A DNA stretch of 64,000 nucleotides from Chrysogorgia sp. JL179-B06 (GCA_035772405.1 JAYKKM010000149.1:3738501-3802500), one strand, 5' to 3'; shown: positions 1-14,156, numbered from the stretch's first letter. The notes: a model not told the origin generated them from the sequence alone. Numbers and translations are program-made.

Positions 1-302
1 TGTTTGAAACTCGTTCCAAAGATGGTTCAAGGGCGTCTAAACGGGGGACGAGAAAAGCTTTCTGAACGGCGAGGTCTAAAAGGTTGGCAGGGTAACCACG
101 TTGGACAAAAAAAGATCTCATTTCCATTGATTTGACTTGAAAATCTTGGTCGTCGCTACATAAGCGGCGAAGACGCAAGAATTGAGAGTAAGGGATGGAT
201 TGCTTAGTGTGGTTGGGATGAGAGGATGAAAATAGAAGATAACTATGGGAGTCAGTAGGCTTGTACGAGACCGACGTTTTCAGCGAATCACCATTAATCG
301 AA
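1..302 (-). pseudogene. Penelope-like element fragment (RT C-terminal part)
   Basis: This stretch is the reverse complement of about 46310-46610, the part of the 673-residue PLE frame just after the reverse transcriptase motifs (thumb region, around SYKPTDSHSYLLFSSSHP). The copy runs out of the window on its 3' side and stops at its 5' side in AT-rich DNA near 302-330, the usual 5' truncation of target-primed retroelements. No catalytic RT motif lies inside the fragment. Confidence 0.8.
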
Positions 303-371
303 ATTAAAATATCATATATATAATTAATATGAGAGAGTATTTAAATATAGTCAAATACGTACAGTATATGG

Positions 372-420
372 AAAAAGTGACTGCCCCAACCGGGAAACGA
401 ACCCTGGTCTCCGAATCAAC
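372..420 (-). other. tRNA-like fragment
   Basis: Read on the minus strand, this holds an anticodon-like stem (CTCCG/CGGAG) followed by AGGGTTCG and TTTCCC, resembling the anticodon and T arms of a tRNA. The 5' half is missing because a SINE copy joins at about 421. It may be a second, older tRNA-derived SINE head. Confidence 0.25.
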
Positions 421-646
421 GGAGATTCTGGGTATATTATAGGTAATATTTGGCATTTCACTCGATCAAACTACATGTTGAAAGGATTTATGGTGAAGGA
501 AAATTTCGAGTGTTGGAATACATACATTTTAAGACCAAACCGGGACCAGTTGCGAAAAATGCAACTTAGCGGCCTTCCGGTAGGAATTGAACCCCCGCGA
601 CCCTGCGATTGCTAGTGCAGTGCTCTGACCACTGAGCTACGGAATA
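421..646 (-). mobile_element. tRNA-headed SINE copy, truncated
   Basis: Reverse-strand copy of the 278-bp SINE unit. The tRNA-like head lies near 577-645 and the tail, ending in the CCAAATATTACC motif, near 440. The 5' leader upstream of the tRNA-like head is missing and replaced by a TATATA stretch. Confidence 0.7.
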
Positions 647-659
647 TATATGAACTTTG

Positions 660-988
660 ATGAAATGTATGTATTTCAACATGTAGTTTGATCGAGTGAA
701 ATGCCAAATATTACCTATAATATACCCAGAATCTTATCCCGGCATTACCACCATATATACAGAACTCGTGACTAGGCTCTCGGCAACGGCTTCCGTAGCT
801 CAGTGGTCAGAGCACTGCACTAGCAATCGCAGGGTCGCGGTTAAATTCCTACCGGAAGGCCGCTAAGTTGCATTTTTCGCAACTGGTCCCGGTTTGGTCT
901 TAAAATGTATGTATTCCAACACTCGAAATTTTCCTTCACCATAAATCCTTTCAACATGTAGTTTGATCGAGTGAAATGCCAAATATTA

Positions 989-989
<1 letters not shown>
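660..989 (+). mobile_element. tRNA-headed SINE copy
   Basis: Forward copy of the SINE with leader (TACCCAGAATCTTATCCCGG), a tRNA-like head at about 789-861 with AGC in the anticodon loop, and a tail ending CCAAATATTACC next to (TA)n. The T arm has lost a base (GCGGTTAAATT). It differs from the tandem copies downstream at the anticodon (AGC here, AGT there). Confidence 0.7.

Positions 990-1034
<45 letters not shown>
990..1034. repeat. (TA)n microsatellite
   Basis: Uninterrupted TA dinucleotides between the SINE tail and the Crypton-like element. Confidence 0.95.
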
Positions 1035-1039
<5 letters not shown>

Positions 1040-1403
1040 TATATGGATATGAGTAAAATACCGTAAAATATGCCACTGATATATTCCGTATTTTACGGTA
1101 GTGTGATATGAAGTCATATCTTACGCGGGAACGTCTCGCGCGGGACCCACGCTAATTCCCGCCATTTTGCCCTTTCTGTTTTTGATATACAATATGGCAA
1201 CTTCTCGACATTTTGTCGATGTTTCCGACGCTGATTTGGCAAGGTTTTCTGAAGAAAATGAAAATGAGAACACAAAAAGAAAGACTAAGTCCGATTTGGC
1301 GATCTTCAGCGACTATTTATCCTCGATAAACGAGCCGAGAGACATAACATTGTTGCCGTACGGTGAGCTACAAAAAATCTTGAACTTTTATCCATATAAT
1401 AAA
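1035..1403 (+). mobile_element. Short Crypton-like element with 13-bp terminal inverted repeats
   Basis: The segment starts TTTATTATATGGA and ends TCCATATAATAAA, a perfect 13-bp inverted repeat also found around the element at 48289-49205. Inside, from ATG 1194, an open frame begins MATSRHFVDVSDADLARFSE and continues to the right end. It resembles the N-terminus of DUF3504/Crypton-derived proteins (acidic segment, then KRKTKSDL). The recombinase domain is absent, so this is an internally deleted copy. Cryptons are usually described without terminal inverted repeats, so the TIRs may belong to another mobilising family. Confidence 0.5.
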
Positions 1404-1410
1404 ATGAACA

Positions 1411-1546
1411 TTTCACGGTGGCTTTGGAAATATGACTTTTATTTTCTCGTGTTGAAAACAATATTTTACTCACTCGCTGCGCTCGTTCGTAAAATATTGT
1501 TTTCACCACTCGAAAATAAAAGTCATATTTCCGCGCCACCGTGAAA
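1411..1546. repeat. Foldback inverted repeat
   Basis: The arm beginning TTTCACGGTGGCTTTGGAAA is matched by an inverted arm ending CCACCGTGAAA. The arms are about 55 nt each, with a loop near CACTCGCTGCGCTCGTTCG. A similar loop sequence occurs in the foldback at 48109-48197. Confidence 0.8.
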
Positions 1547-1553
1547 TATCCTC

Positions 1554-4670
<3,117 letters not shown>

Positions 4671-4706
<36 letters not shown>
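4671..4706. repeat. (TA)n microsatellite
   Basis: TA tract joining the truncated last SINE unit to a PLE terminal fragment. Confidence 0.9.

Positions 4707-5237
<531 letters not shown>

Positions 5238-5304
<67 letters not shown>
5238..5304. repeat. (TA)n microsatellite
   Basis: TA tract. Confidence 0.95.
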
Positions 5305-5307
<3 letters not shown>

Positions 5308-5498
5308 CTGGTGAATTGAGTTTATGCTGTCGGTAAAGTGCTCAATGCATTAATTTGCAGAGCGTAATAAATTGTAGATAAATTAAAGACAATTAGACAT
5401 CACTTTGCTGTTACTCCGAGTTTCACGCTTACGCGATCCGTAAGCGTGAAACTCGGAGTAACAGCAAAGTGATGTCTTGTCTTTAATTTATCTACAAT
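5305..5498. mobile_element. PLE terminal fragments joined as a palindrome
   Basis: 5371-5498 is a near-perfect palindrome centred near 5436, with arms around ACTTTGCTGTTACTCCGAGT and its complement. Each arm ends inside stem II of a hammerhead: CGTAAGCGTGAAACTCGGAG keeps the 3' half (GAAA, stem III, GTA), but the CTGANGA half is missing. 5340-5363 carries the conserved GCTC/GAGC hairpin on the minus strand. The same terminal repeat recurs at 47689-47802. Confidence 0.7.
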
Positions 5499-5702
<204 letters not shown>

Positions 5703-6063
5703 GGACACTCGTACAACTGCTTTAAATCTGCTTTTTTCTGAACTAAACCAATGGTTCTGCACTTTTGTGATACGAATCTAGTCGTGTTAGTCAGGTTTTG
5801 TAACAATATATACAATTTGTAACAAATATATATTTTGTAACAAATATATACAATATATATAAATGTTTACGTAATAATACTAATTTTGCTAACAGACAAC
5901 ACTACAACTGCATTTTCATCAGTATACGATTGTCTATATATATGCAAGAGTATAAGAAGATATATACGTAGCTATCTTACAACAACGTCAACGTAACTCT
6001 AAATGAGAGCTTTTGTCAGTTCGGAGGAAATCCCTCCATACAAATCTTTATCGAGTGACAGCA

Positions 6064-7965
6064 AAATGTTACGCTCTATTACCATTGCAAGTAAAGAGTC
6101 TCTCCTGAATCATAGATGAACGAATTTGACTTCACCCTCTTGAGTGCAGATAATGATGGCCACAGCGATGGCATAAACTCGACAAAGTGTTGGGTACGCA
6201 TTAACCAAACTGTAATCTGGGTGACAAAGAACTTCGAGAGTTTCACTGAAGGATGGGACTTTCTTCTTCGTTTGCTTTTCGGTTTTAGTGCCATCACTGT
6301 TGTCAATCCGTTTGCCATCTGTCATAACTGTCTGCTGGAAACTTCGTCATCACATTCATCATGACAATCATCGTCATCATCATCCTCTATTTCTTCCATC
6401 GGGCTTAGAAATTGTCGTGCAGTCGAATTTCTTGAAAGACCGAGCGAAATTAAACAGTTCGTCAGCACATCTAAATGCGTCTAAATTATATGTTCCGCAA
6501 AAGGTGTTGATGTATGCTTTCAGATCGTGAGCGGTTTTGAAACTCTTCACAAGCTCGGGGAAGCGACTTGGGACAAACAAGGAAAATTAGCTGAGTAACG
6601 GCTGGTTCTTCTCAAACCGATTCTTCATGGAGTTCAAGACCGTGTCGACACCAACATTAAACGTGTCACGTTTGCAATGATCTTCTGGTGTTTCAGCAGG
6701 TTTATCTTCTGCATTTTCACCATCCATCCTTCTTCGGCGTTTGAATCTTGTTTGTTGCCAAACAATACTCTCTGATTCGCTCTGCAGGTTCCCCACGCAA
6801 TTTGTTGAGCTGAGCAATCGTGCTGTCCGCTATCATACCGAGCGCTTTCCCGAAATCTACGTCGACGCTTTGCGAGTATCGGCTCAACGGGCCAGTGATT
6901 GCAAATATTTCTCGGAAAAGGTAGGTGGTAGTCAAAAATTGCTTTGTTTGAAGCTGCGTCAATAATCCAGCTGCAGTATGCCGTTGATTTCCTTGAAATG
7001 AAATGTTCGATGAAAAGGTTTCCAGGACATTTAAAATGCATTCCTAAGTAATTATCAAAGAAAAAGTTGGAGACCGCGTCGTTTTTGTTCATTGTTATGC
7101 CCATGCACTCAATCTGGTCTTGTCGGACTCAGCAGGTGTTGCTGTTCCCTGTACGTTCTCTTCAGCAAGTCGCAGAGAATCCATGTTCGAGGCTGCTCAA
7201 CAAAAAGAGAATCAGAAAGTGCTTTCTCTCGAGAGACTGAATACTGTTCGTTGGAATGCACGTGAGTTTAGTCTGAAGGTCGCGTTGCAAACCGTTGTAG
7301 CAGCCACTCATATTTGAGGAACCATCGTATGTTTGTGCCACCAGTTTATTACCCGAAGCACTTTTACAGGACTGTAAGTGCTCTGAGCATTTTTTAGTAC
7401 GATTTACGATTCTTGCTCAAATACTTAGCTGCTTGTGATGACTTATGTCCGGTGAGGTGTCTGCTATTAATGCCCATGCTCTGCAATCACGGATTTCTTT
7501 CACGATTTCTGAAGAGATTTCTTCACCAATGATGTTGATCATGTTATTCTGTGTATCATTGCTAAGGAAAGTAAGCTTTGAACTCCTTCCTTTGGCACCT
7601 CTTTTCCCATCGCCTCTTCCTTTTAACAATACTTGTTGCTCTCTAACCTTTTCTAAATGGTTATCGATTGTACCATCGTACGTTCCTTTATTTACTTCAG
7701 GCTGATCAAGTAACTCTCGGTGCCCTCTGAAAGCAAGTCCTTGCTTTCCAAGAAACATAACTGTGTCGACAATGCGTTTCATGATGTTGCGATTTGAGAC
7801 GACTTTTTTCTTCCTGAGTAGAATCTGGTCTTTTTCTTGTTGCTCCAGACATGACTCGATTGATCTTCCTTGCAAGAAGACGACTTCAGCAATCTTGACA
7901 TTAACATGGCTTTCCGATGTTTCATGCTTGGTAGTTCCACTGTACTGTTTCTTCTAATTAGAATA
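6064..7965 (-). pseudogene. hAT-type transposase remnant (DUF4371/ZMYM1-like)
   Basis: Minus-strand frames give, in order, IVDTVMFLGKQGLAFRGHRE, NDTQNNMINIIGEEISSEIV and WALIADTSPDISHHKQLSI (7875-7417). These match the FRGH...N...ND...I...IADE..D.S..EQLS pattern of the DUF4371 part of hAT transposases such as ZMYM1-like proteins. Further frames follow toward 6064, including SLERLNTVRWNAREFSLKVA and a tail near 6120-6320 that fits the usual C-terminal region. Frameshifts and deletions break the gene. Its 5' end is cut at about 7965, exactly where the tRNA array begins; the right-hand copy has the same junction. Such proteins normally cut and paste DNA in the nucleus; this copy is dead. Confidence 0.75.
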
Positions 7966-8119
7966 CACCCTTGTATTTTTTGGTAAATTCTTATATGTCG
8001 CACATAATATTTTAAATCGAGCTTCACGAAACATTAAACCAAAATAATTGATGGTCGTTATTATTTGAAATATCCGCAAGAACAACGTTTAAAATAAATT
8101 AACAATGATGTTGGAAAAA

Positions 8120-8192
8120 GGGCTTGCACGCTAATCGAACCCGTGACCACTCACACCCAAAGCGAGAATCATACCACCTAGACCAGCAAGAC
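8120..8192 (-). tRNA. tRNA-Pro(TGG), degenerate
   Basis: T stem damaged (ACGCT for ACGGG), one extra C in the D arm, 5' acceptor altered (GCAAGAC on the plus strand). Confidence 0.5.
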
Positions 8193-8334
8193 ATTGCCTT
8201 TATAAAGCCATTTGACAAAGTAAAATTTCTAAAATATTACTTCCAACTCTGACATAGCAAATCGTCATCTGAAAATGATGTCATATGTTTATATACCATC
8301 CTTACGTAATATGATATAATCAACTTTGCAAGCA

Positions 8335-8388
8335 GTCTCTGTGGCGCAATAAACCGAAAGGTTGGTGGTTCGAATCCACCCAGGGACG
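8335..8388 (+). pseudogene. tRNA-Asn pseudogene, 54 nt
   Basis: The D arm and 5' anticodon half are deleted (GCGCAATAAACCGAAAGG). The acceptor 3' strand is CAGGGAC, unlike the CAGTGAC of the array. The same deletion is in the right arm at 42519-42572. Confidence 0.85.
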
Positions 8389-8713
8389 TTTTATTAAAAT
8401 AGAACATTATTAGGGATAAAATTATTATGATCAACGGTAGATGTTTATTTATATTTTCTTGGCAAATACTTATATGTCGCACATAATATTTTAAATCGAG
8501 CTTCCCGAGCCATCGAAAAAGAATTGATGGTCGTTATTATTTGAAATATCCACAAGAACAACGTTTAATTAAAATTCATAATGATGTTAAGTAAAATTTC
8601 TAAAATATTATTTCGAACTCTCACATGACAGCAAATCGTCACCTGAAAATGATGTCATATGTTTATATATACCACCCTTACATAATATGATATTATAATC
8701 AACTTTGCAAGCA

Positions 8714-8730
8714 GTCTCTGTGGCGCAATG

Positions 8731-8770
<40 letters not shown>

Positions 8771-8787
8771 GAATCCACCCAGTGACG
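8714..8787 (+). tRNA. tRNA-Asn(GTT)
   Basis: 74 nt cloverleaf: acceptor GTCTCTG/CAGTGAC with one U-U mismatch, D stem GCGC/GCGC, anticodon loop CTGTTAA, T arm GGTGG/CCACC. TTTT follows. Confidence 0.85.
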
Positions 8788-8995
8788 TTTTATTAAAATA
8801 GAACATTATTAGGGTAAAATTATTATGATCAACGGTTGATGTTTTTTTTGCATATTTTTGGTAAATTCTTATATGTCGCACAAAATATTTAAAAATCGAG
8901 CTTCTCGAAAGATCGTAAAATAATTGATGGTCGTTATTATTTGAAATATCCGCAAGAACAACGTTTAATAAAAATTTGTAATGATGTTGGAAAAA

Positions 8996-9067
8996 GGGCT
9001 TGCACGGGAATCGAACCCGTGACCTCTCGCACCCAAAGCGAGAATCATACCACTAGACCAGCAAGCC
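8996..9067 (-). tRNA. tRNA-Pro(TGG)
   Basis: 72 nt with fully paired acceptor GGCTTGC/GCAAGCC, anticodon loop TTTGGGT and T stem ACGGG/CCCGT. TTTTT terminator on its strand. Confidence 0.9.
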
Positions 9068-9212
9068 ATTGCCATTATACAACCGTTTGACCAAGTAAAA
9101 ATTCTAAAATATTATTTCGAACTCTAACATGACAGCAAATCGTCACCTGAAAATGATGTCATATGTTTATATACCATCTTTACATAATATGATATAATCA
9201 ACATTGCTAGCA

Positions 9213-9238
9213 GTCTCTGTGGCGCAATGGGTTAGCGT

Positions 9239-9269
<31 letters not shown>

Positions 9270-9286
9270 GAATCCACCCAGTGACG
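9213..9286 (+). tRNA. tRNA-Asn(GTT)
   Basis: Full length; one D-stem change (GCGT for GCGC). Confidence 0.8.
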
Positions 9287-9498
9287 TTTTATTAAAATAG
9301 AATATTATTAGGGTAAAATTATTATGATCAACGCTTGATGTTTTTTTATATATTTTTGGTAAATTCTTATAAGTCGCACAAAATATTTAAAATCGAGCTT
9401 CCCGAAACATCGTTAAAGAATTGATGGTCGTTATTATTTGAAATATCCATAACTCACAAGAACAACGTTTCATTAAAATTTATAATGATGTTGGAGAA

Positions 9499-9534
9499 GG
9501 GTTAGGGTTAGGTTTAGGGTTAGGGTTAGGGTTA
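9499..9534. repeat. Interstitial telomeric repeat (six TTAGGG-type units)
   Basis: GGGTTA repeated six times, with one GGTTTA variant, replaces the 3' acceptor and part of the T arm of a minus-strand tRNA-Pro. The left flank (GGAGAA) and right flank (ATCGAACCC) match a normal copy, so the block sits exactly where CTTGCACGGGA should be. Confidence 0.95.
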
Positions 9535-9591
9535 TCGAACCCGTGACCACTCGCACCCAAAGCTAGAATCATACCACTAGAACAGCAAGCC
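9535..9591 (-). pseudogene. tRNA-Pro(TGG) interrupted by telomeric repeats
   Basis: Only the part 5' of the T loop survives. The acceptor 3' strand and T stem are replaced by TTAGGG repeats. Confidence 0.85.
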
Positions 9592-9733
9592 ATTGCTTTT
9601 ATACAGCCGTTTGACAAAGTAAAATTTGTAAAATATTACTTCGAACTCTGACATAACAAATTGTCACCTGAAAATGATGTCATATGTTTATATACCATCT
9701 TTACATAATATGATATAATCAACTTTGCAAGCA

Positions 9734-9750
9734 GTCTCTGTGGCGCAATG

Positions 9751-9790
<40 letters not shown>

Positions 9791-9807
9791 GAATTCTCCC
9801 AGTGACG
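9734..9807 (+). tRNA. tRNA-Asn(GTT)
   Basis: Full length; T arm reads GAATTCTCCC, weakening the T stem; followed by CTTTATT rather than TTTT. Confidence 0.7.
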
Positions 9808-10004
9808 CTTTATTAAAATAAAACAATACTTGGGTATAATATTATTAAGATCAACGGTAAATGTTTTTTTATATTTTTTAGTAAATTCTTATATGTCGCA
9901 CAAAATACTTAAAATCGAGCTTCCCGAGAAGAATTGATAGTAAGTCGTTATGAAACATCCACAAGAACAACCTTTAATAATAATTTATAATGATCTTGGA
10001 AAAA

Positions 10005-10076
10005 GGGTTTGCACGGGAATCGAACCCGTGACCACTCACACCCAAAGCGAGAATCATACCACTACACCAGCAAGCC
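10005..10076 (-). tRNA. tRNA-Pro(TGG)
   Basis: Full length; acceptor base change (GGGTTTGC on the plus strand) leaves a wobble pair. Confidence 0.75.
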
Positions 10077-10198
10077 ATTGCCTTTAGACACCCGTTTGAC
10101 CAAGTAAAATTTCTAAAATAGCAAATCGTCACCTGAAAATGATGTCATATATTTATATATCATCATTACATAATATGATATAATCAACATTCCTAGCA

Positions 10199-10204
10199 GT
10201 CTCT

Positions 10205-10243
<39 letters not shown>

Positions 10244-10272
10244 AGTTGGTTCTTCGAATCCACCCAGTAACG
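10199..10272 (+). tRNA. tRNA-Asn(GTT), degenerate subtype
   Basis: AATCGG D loop, AAAGTTGGTTCTTCG variable/T region, acceptor CAGTAAC. Confidence 0.6.
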
Positions 10273-10464
10273 TTTTAAAATAGATCATTATTAGGGATAA
10301 AATTATTATGATCAACGGTAGCTGTTTAATATATTTTTGGTAAATTCTTATATGTCGCACATAATATTTTAAATCGAGCTTCCCGAGCCATCGAAAAAGA
10401 ATTGATGGTCGTTATTATTTCAAATATCTACAACTCAGAAGAACAACGTTTCATGTTCGAAAAA

Positions 10465-10525
10465 GGGCTTGCACGGGAATCGAACCCGTGACCTCTCGCA
10501 CCCAAAGCGAGAATCATACTACCAT
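10465..10525 (-). pseudogene. tRNA-Pro(TGG) truncated
   Basis: D arm and 5' acceptor replaced by ACCATGCCGAAAAATACAGC. The copy at 11841 has the same type of loss. Confidence 0.8.
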
Positions 10526-10666
10526 GCCGAAAAATACAGCCGTTTGACAAAATAAAATTTCTAAAATATTACTACGAACTCTGACATAGCAAATCTTCAT
10601 CTGAAAATGATGTCATATGTTTATATACCATCCTTACGTAATATGATATAATCAACTTTGCAAGCA

Positions 10667-10684
10667 GTCTCTGTGGCGCTGATG

Positions 10685-10724
<40 letters not shown>

Positions 10725-10741
10725 GAATCCACCCAGTGACG
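10667..10741 (+). tRNA. tRNA-Asn(GTT)
   Basis: 75 nt, one extra base in the D loop (GCTGATGGG). Confidence 0.7.
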
Positions 10742-10948
10742 TTTTATTAAAATAGAACATTATTAGGGTAAAACATTATTATGATCAACGGTTGATGTTT
10801 TTTTATATATTTTTGGTAAATTCTTATATGTAGCACAAAATATTTAAAAATCGAGCTTCCCGAAACATCGTTAAAGAAATGATGGTCGTTATTATTTGAA
10901 ATATCCAAGAACAACGTTAAATTAAAATTTATAATGATCTTGGAGAAA

Positions 10949-11015
10949 GGGCTTGCTCGGGAATCGAACGCGTGACCTCTCGCACCCAAAGCGAGAATCA
11001 TGCCACCAGCAAGCC
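10949..11015 (-). pseudogene. tRNA-Pro(TGG) with D-arm deletion
   Basis: 67 nt; the D arm lacks about 5-6 nt (ATGCCACCAGCAAGCC on the plus strand). Confidence 0.7.
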
Positions 11016-11165
11016 ATTGCCATTATACAACCGTTTGACCAAGTAAAATTTCTAAAATATTATTTCGAACTCTCACATGACAGCAATCGTCACCTGAAAA
11101 TGATGTCATATGTTTATATAGCATCCTTACATAATATGATAACATAATCAAGATTCCCAGAACTG

Positions 11166-11239
11166 GTCTCTGTGGGGCAATGGGTTAGCGCGTTCGACTA
11201 TTAACCGAAAGGTTGGTGGTTCAAATCCACCCTGTGATG
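11166..11239 (+). tRNA. tRNA-Asn-like with ATT anticodon
   Basis: Anticodon loop CTATTAA gives ATT instead of GTT. D stem GGGC and acceptor CTGTGAT are also altered, so probably non-functional. Confidence 0.55.
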
Positions 11240-11565
11240 TTTTATTAAAATAGAACATTATTAGGGTAAAACATTATTATGATCAACGGTTGATGTTTTT
11301 TTATATTTTTTGGTAAATTCTTATATGTCGCACAAAATATTTAAAAATCGAGCTTCCCGAAACATCGTAAAATAATTGATGGTCGTCGTTATTATTTGAA
11401 ATATCCACAAGAACAACGTTAAACTAAAATTTATAATGATGTTAAGTAAAATTTCTAAAATATTACTTCGAACTCTCGCATAGCAAATCTTCATCTGAAA
11501 ATGATGTCATATGTTAAGTTTATATACCATCCTTACGTAATATGTTATAATCAATTTTCCAAGCA

Positions 11566-11643
11566 GTCTCTGCATGTGGCGCATTGGGTTAGCGCGTTCG
11601 GCTGTTAACCGAAAGATAGTTGGTTCGAATTCACCCAGTGACG
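11566..11643 (+). pseudogene. tRNA-Asn with insertion, 78 nt
   Basis: Four extra bases at the acceptor/D junction (CTCTGCATGTGGCGC). Confidence 0.65.
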
Positions 11644-11840
11644 TTTTATTTATAGAATATTATTAGGGTAAAATTATTATGATAAACGGTAAATGTTTTT
11701 TTATATTTTTTTGTAAATTCTTATATGTCGCACAAAATACTTGAAATCGAGCTTCCCGAGACATAGAAAAATAATTGATAGTCGTTATGAAATATCCACA
11801 AGAACACCTTTAATAAAAATTTATAATGATCTTGGAAAAA

Positions 11841-11904
11841 GGGCTTGCACGGGAATCGAACCCGTGACCTCTCGCACCCAAAGCGAGAATGATACCACAA
11901 AGCC
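11841..11904 (-). pseudogene. tRNA-Pro(TGG) truncated
   Basis: Same loss of D arm and 5' acceptor as at 10465 (CACAAAGCCGAAAAATACAG). Confidence 0.8.
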
Positions 11905-12042
11905 GAAAAATACAGCCGTTTGACAAAGTAAAATTTCTAAAATATTACTTCGAACTCTGACATAGCAAATCTTCATCTGAAAATGATGTCATATGTTTAT
12001 ATACCATCCTTACATAATATGATATAATCAACTTTGCAAGCA

Positions 12043-12060
12043 GTCTCTGTGACGAAATGT

Positions 12061-12099
<39 letters not shown>

Positions 12100-12110
12100 G
12101 AATCCACCCA
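12043..12110 (+). pseudogene. tRNA-Asn lacking 3' acceptor
   Basis: Ends CCACCCACACCACCAGC; the acceptor 3' strand is gone. Confidence 0.8.
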
Positions 12111-12235
12111 CACCACCAGCACAAAATATTTTGAATCGAGCTTCCCGAAACATCGTCAAAGAATTGATGGTCGCTATTATTTGAAATATCCGCAAGAACA
12201 ACGTTTAATAAAAATTTATAATGCTGTTGGAAAAA

Positions 12236-12307
12236 GGGCTTGCACAGGAATCGAACCCGTGACCTCTCGCACCCAAAGCGAGAATCATACCACTAGACCA
12301 GCAAGCC
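12236..12307 (-). tRNA. tRNA-Pro(TGG)
   Basis: Full length; single T-stem change (ACAGG). Confidence 0.8.
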
Positions 12308-12458
12308 ATTGCCTTTATATGTTACAAATTTTACAAATTTTTAAAAATTTTACGACTGTATTACTACGAACTCTGACATAACAAATTGTCACCTGAAAAT
12401 GATGTCATATATTTATATACCATCCTTACATAATATGATATAATCTACAGTCTAAGCA

Positions 12459-12532
12459 GTCTCTGTGGCGCAATGGATTAGCGCGTTTTGCTGTTGACCG
12501 GATAGTTGGTTGTTCGAATCCACCCTGTGTCG
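12459..12532 (+). tRNA. tRNA-Asn(GTT), degenerate
   Basis: Anticodon stem TTTTG/CCGGA and acceptor CTGTGTC are poorly paired. Confidence 0.5.
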
Positions 12533-12677
12533 TTTTATTATAATAGAACATTATTAGGGTTAAAATTATTATGATCAACGGTATATTTTTTTCGGTGAAA
12601 AAGAATTGATGGTCGTTATTATTTGAAATATCCTCAAGAACAACGTTTATTTAAAATTTATAATGATGTTGGAGAAA

Positions 12678-12751
12678 GGGCTTGCACTGGAATCGAACCC
12701 GTGACCACTCACACCCAAAGCGAGAATCATATACCACTAGACCAGCAAGCC
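12678..12751 (-). tRNA. tRNA-Pro(TGG)
   Basis: 74 nt with a two-base insertion (ATATACC) at the D-arm side; T stem ACTGG. Confidence 0.6.
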
Positions 12752-12805
12752 ACATATACAGACGTTTGACAAAGTAAAATTTGTAAAATATTATATACAC
12801 AAGCA

Positions 12806-12879
12806 GTCTCTGTGGCGCAATGGGTTAGCGCGTTCAGCTGTTAACCGAAAGGTTGGTGGTTCGTATCCACCCAGTGACG
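12806..12879 (+). tRNA. tRNA-Asn(GTT)
   Basis: Full length; TTCAG in the anticodon stem. Unusual: only about 135 bp from the next tRNA-Asn, no tRNA-Pro between. Confidence 0.75.
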
Positions 12880-12941
12880 TTTTATTAAAATATGTTTATA
12901 TACCATCCTTACATAATATGATATAATCAACTTTGCAAGCA

Positions 12942-12958
12942 GTCTCTGTGGCGCAATG

Positions 12959-12998
<40 letters not shown>

Positions 12999-13015
12999 GA
13001 ATCCACCCAGTGACG
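12942..13015 (+). tRNA. tRNA-Asn(GTT)
   Basis: Clean consensus copy followed by TTTT. Confidence 0.85.
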
Positions 13016-13227
13016 TTTTATTAAAATAGAACATTATTAGGGTAAAATAATTATGATCAACGGTAGATGTTTTTTATATATCTTTGGTAAATTTTTATAT
13101 GTCGCACATAATATTTTAAATCCAGCTTCCCGAGCCATCGAAAAATAATTGATGGTCGTTATTATTTGAAATATCCACAACTCACAAGAACAACGTTTCA
13201 ATAAAATTTATAATGTTGTTGGAAAAA

Positions 13228-13299
13228 GGGCTTGCACGGGAATCGAACCCGTGACCTCTCGCACCCTATGCGAGAATCATACCACTAGACCAGCAAGCC
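13228..13299 (-). tRNA. tRNA-Pro(AGG)
   Basis: Anticodon loop ATAGGGT on its strand gives AGG; otherwise intact. Confidence 0.75.
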
Positions 13300-13439
13300 A
13301 CATATAACGCCATTTGTCAAAGCAAAATTTGTAAAATATTACTTCGAACTCTCACATGACAGCAAATCGTCGCCTGAAAAGGATGTCATATGTTTATATA
13401 CCATCTTTACCTAATATGATATAATAAAATATCCAAGCA

Positions 13440-13513
13440 GTCTCTGTGGCGCAATGGGTTAGCGCGTTCGGCTGTTGACCCGAAAGTTGGTTGTTCGAAT
13501 CCACCCTGTGTTA
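13440..13513 (+). tRNA. tRNA-Asn-like, CTGTGTT subtype
   Basis: CTGTTGACCC anticodon region and CTGTGTT acceptor give poor pairing. This decayed subtype recurs through the array. Confidence 0.5.
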
Positions 13514-13726
13514 TTTTATTATAATAGAACATTATTAGGGATAAAATTATTATGATCAATGGTAGATATTTTTTATATATTTTTGGTAAATTCTTATATG
13601 TCGCACATAATATTTTAAATCGAGCTTCCCGAGCCATCGAAAAATAATTGATGGTCGTTATTATTTGAAATATCCACAACTCACAAGAACAACGTTTCAA
13701 TAAAATTTATAATGTTGTTGGAAAAA

Positions 13727-13798
13727 GGGCTTCCACGGGAATCGAACCCGTGACCACTCACACCCAAAGCGAGAATCATACCACTAGAGCAGCAAGCC
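13727..13798 (-). tRNA. tRNA-Pro(TGG)
   Basis: Full length; acceptor change CTTCC for CTTGC. Confidence 0.65.
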
Positions 13799-13938
13799 AT
13801 TGCTTTTATACAGCCGTTTGACAAAGTAAAATTTGTAAAATATTACTTCGAACTCTGACATAGCAAATCGTCACCTGAAAATGATGTGATATGTTTATAT
13901 AACATCCTTACATAATATGATATAATCAACTGCGAGAA

Positions 13939-14012
13939 GTCTCTGTGGCGCAATCGATTAGCGGGTTCGGCTGTTAACCGAAAAGTTGGTTATTCGAATC
14001 CACCCAGTAACG
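13939..14012 (+). tRNA. tRNA-Asn(GTT), CAGTAAC subtype
   Basis: AATCGA D loop, GCGG in the D stem, acceptor CAGTAAC. Confidence 0.55.
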
Positions 14013-14156
14013 TTTCATTAAAATAGAACTTTATTAGGGATAAAATTATTATGATCAACGGTATATTTTTTTCAGCGAAAAAGAATTGATGTTAGTTATT
14101 ATTTGAAATATCCAAAAGAACAACCTTTAACAATAATGTATAATGATGTTGGAAAA

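Larger units (their letters stand above)
5722..8560. repeat. Left arm of large inverted repeat
   Basis: This segment reads as the reverse complement of about 42340-45195. It covers a TA-rich 3' flank (5722-5950), the hAT pseudogene and the first, damaged tRNA-Pro and tRNA-Asn copies. Small indels separate the arms; for example sequence present near 43560-43610 is missing here near 7370. The edge nearest the microsatellite is approximate. Confidence 0.85.
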
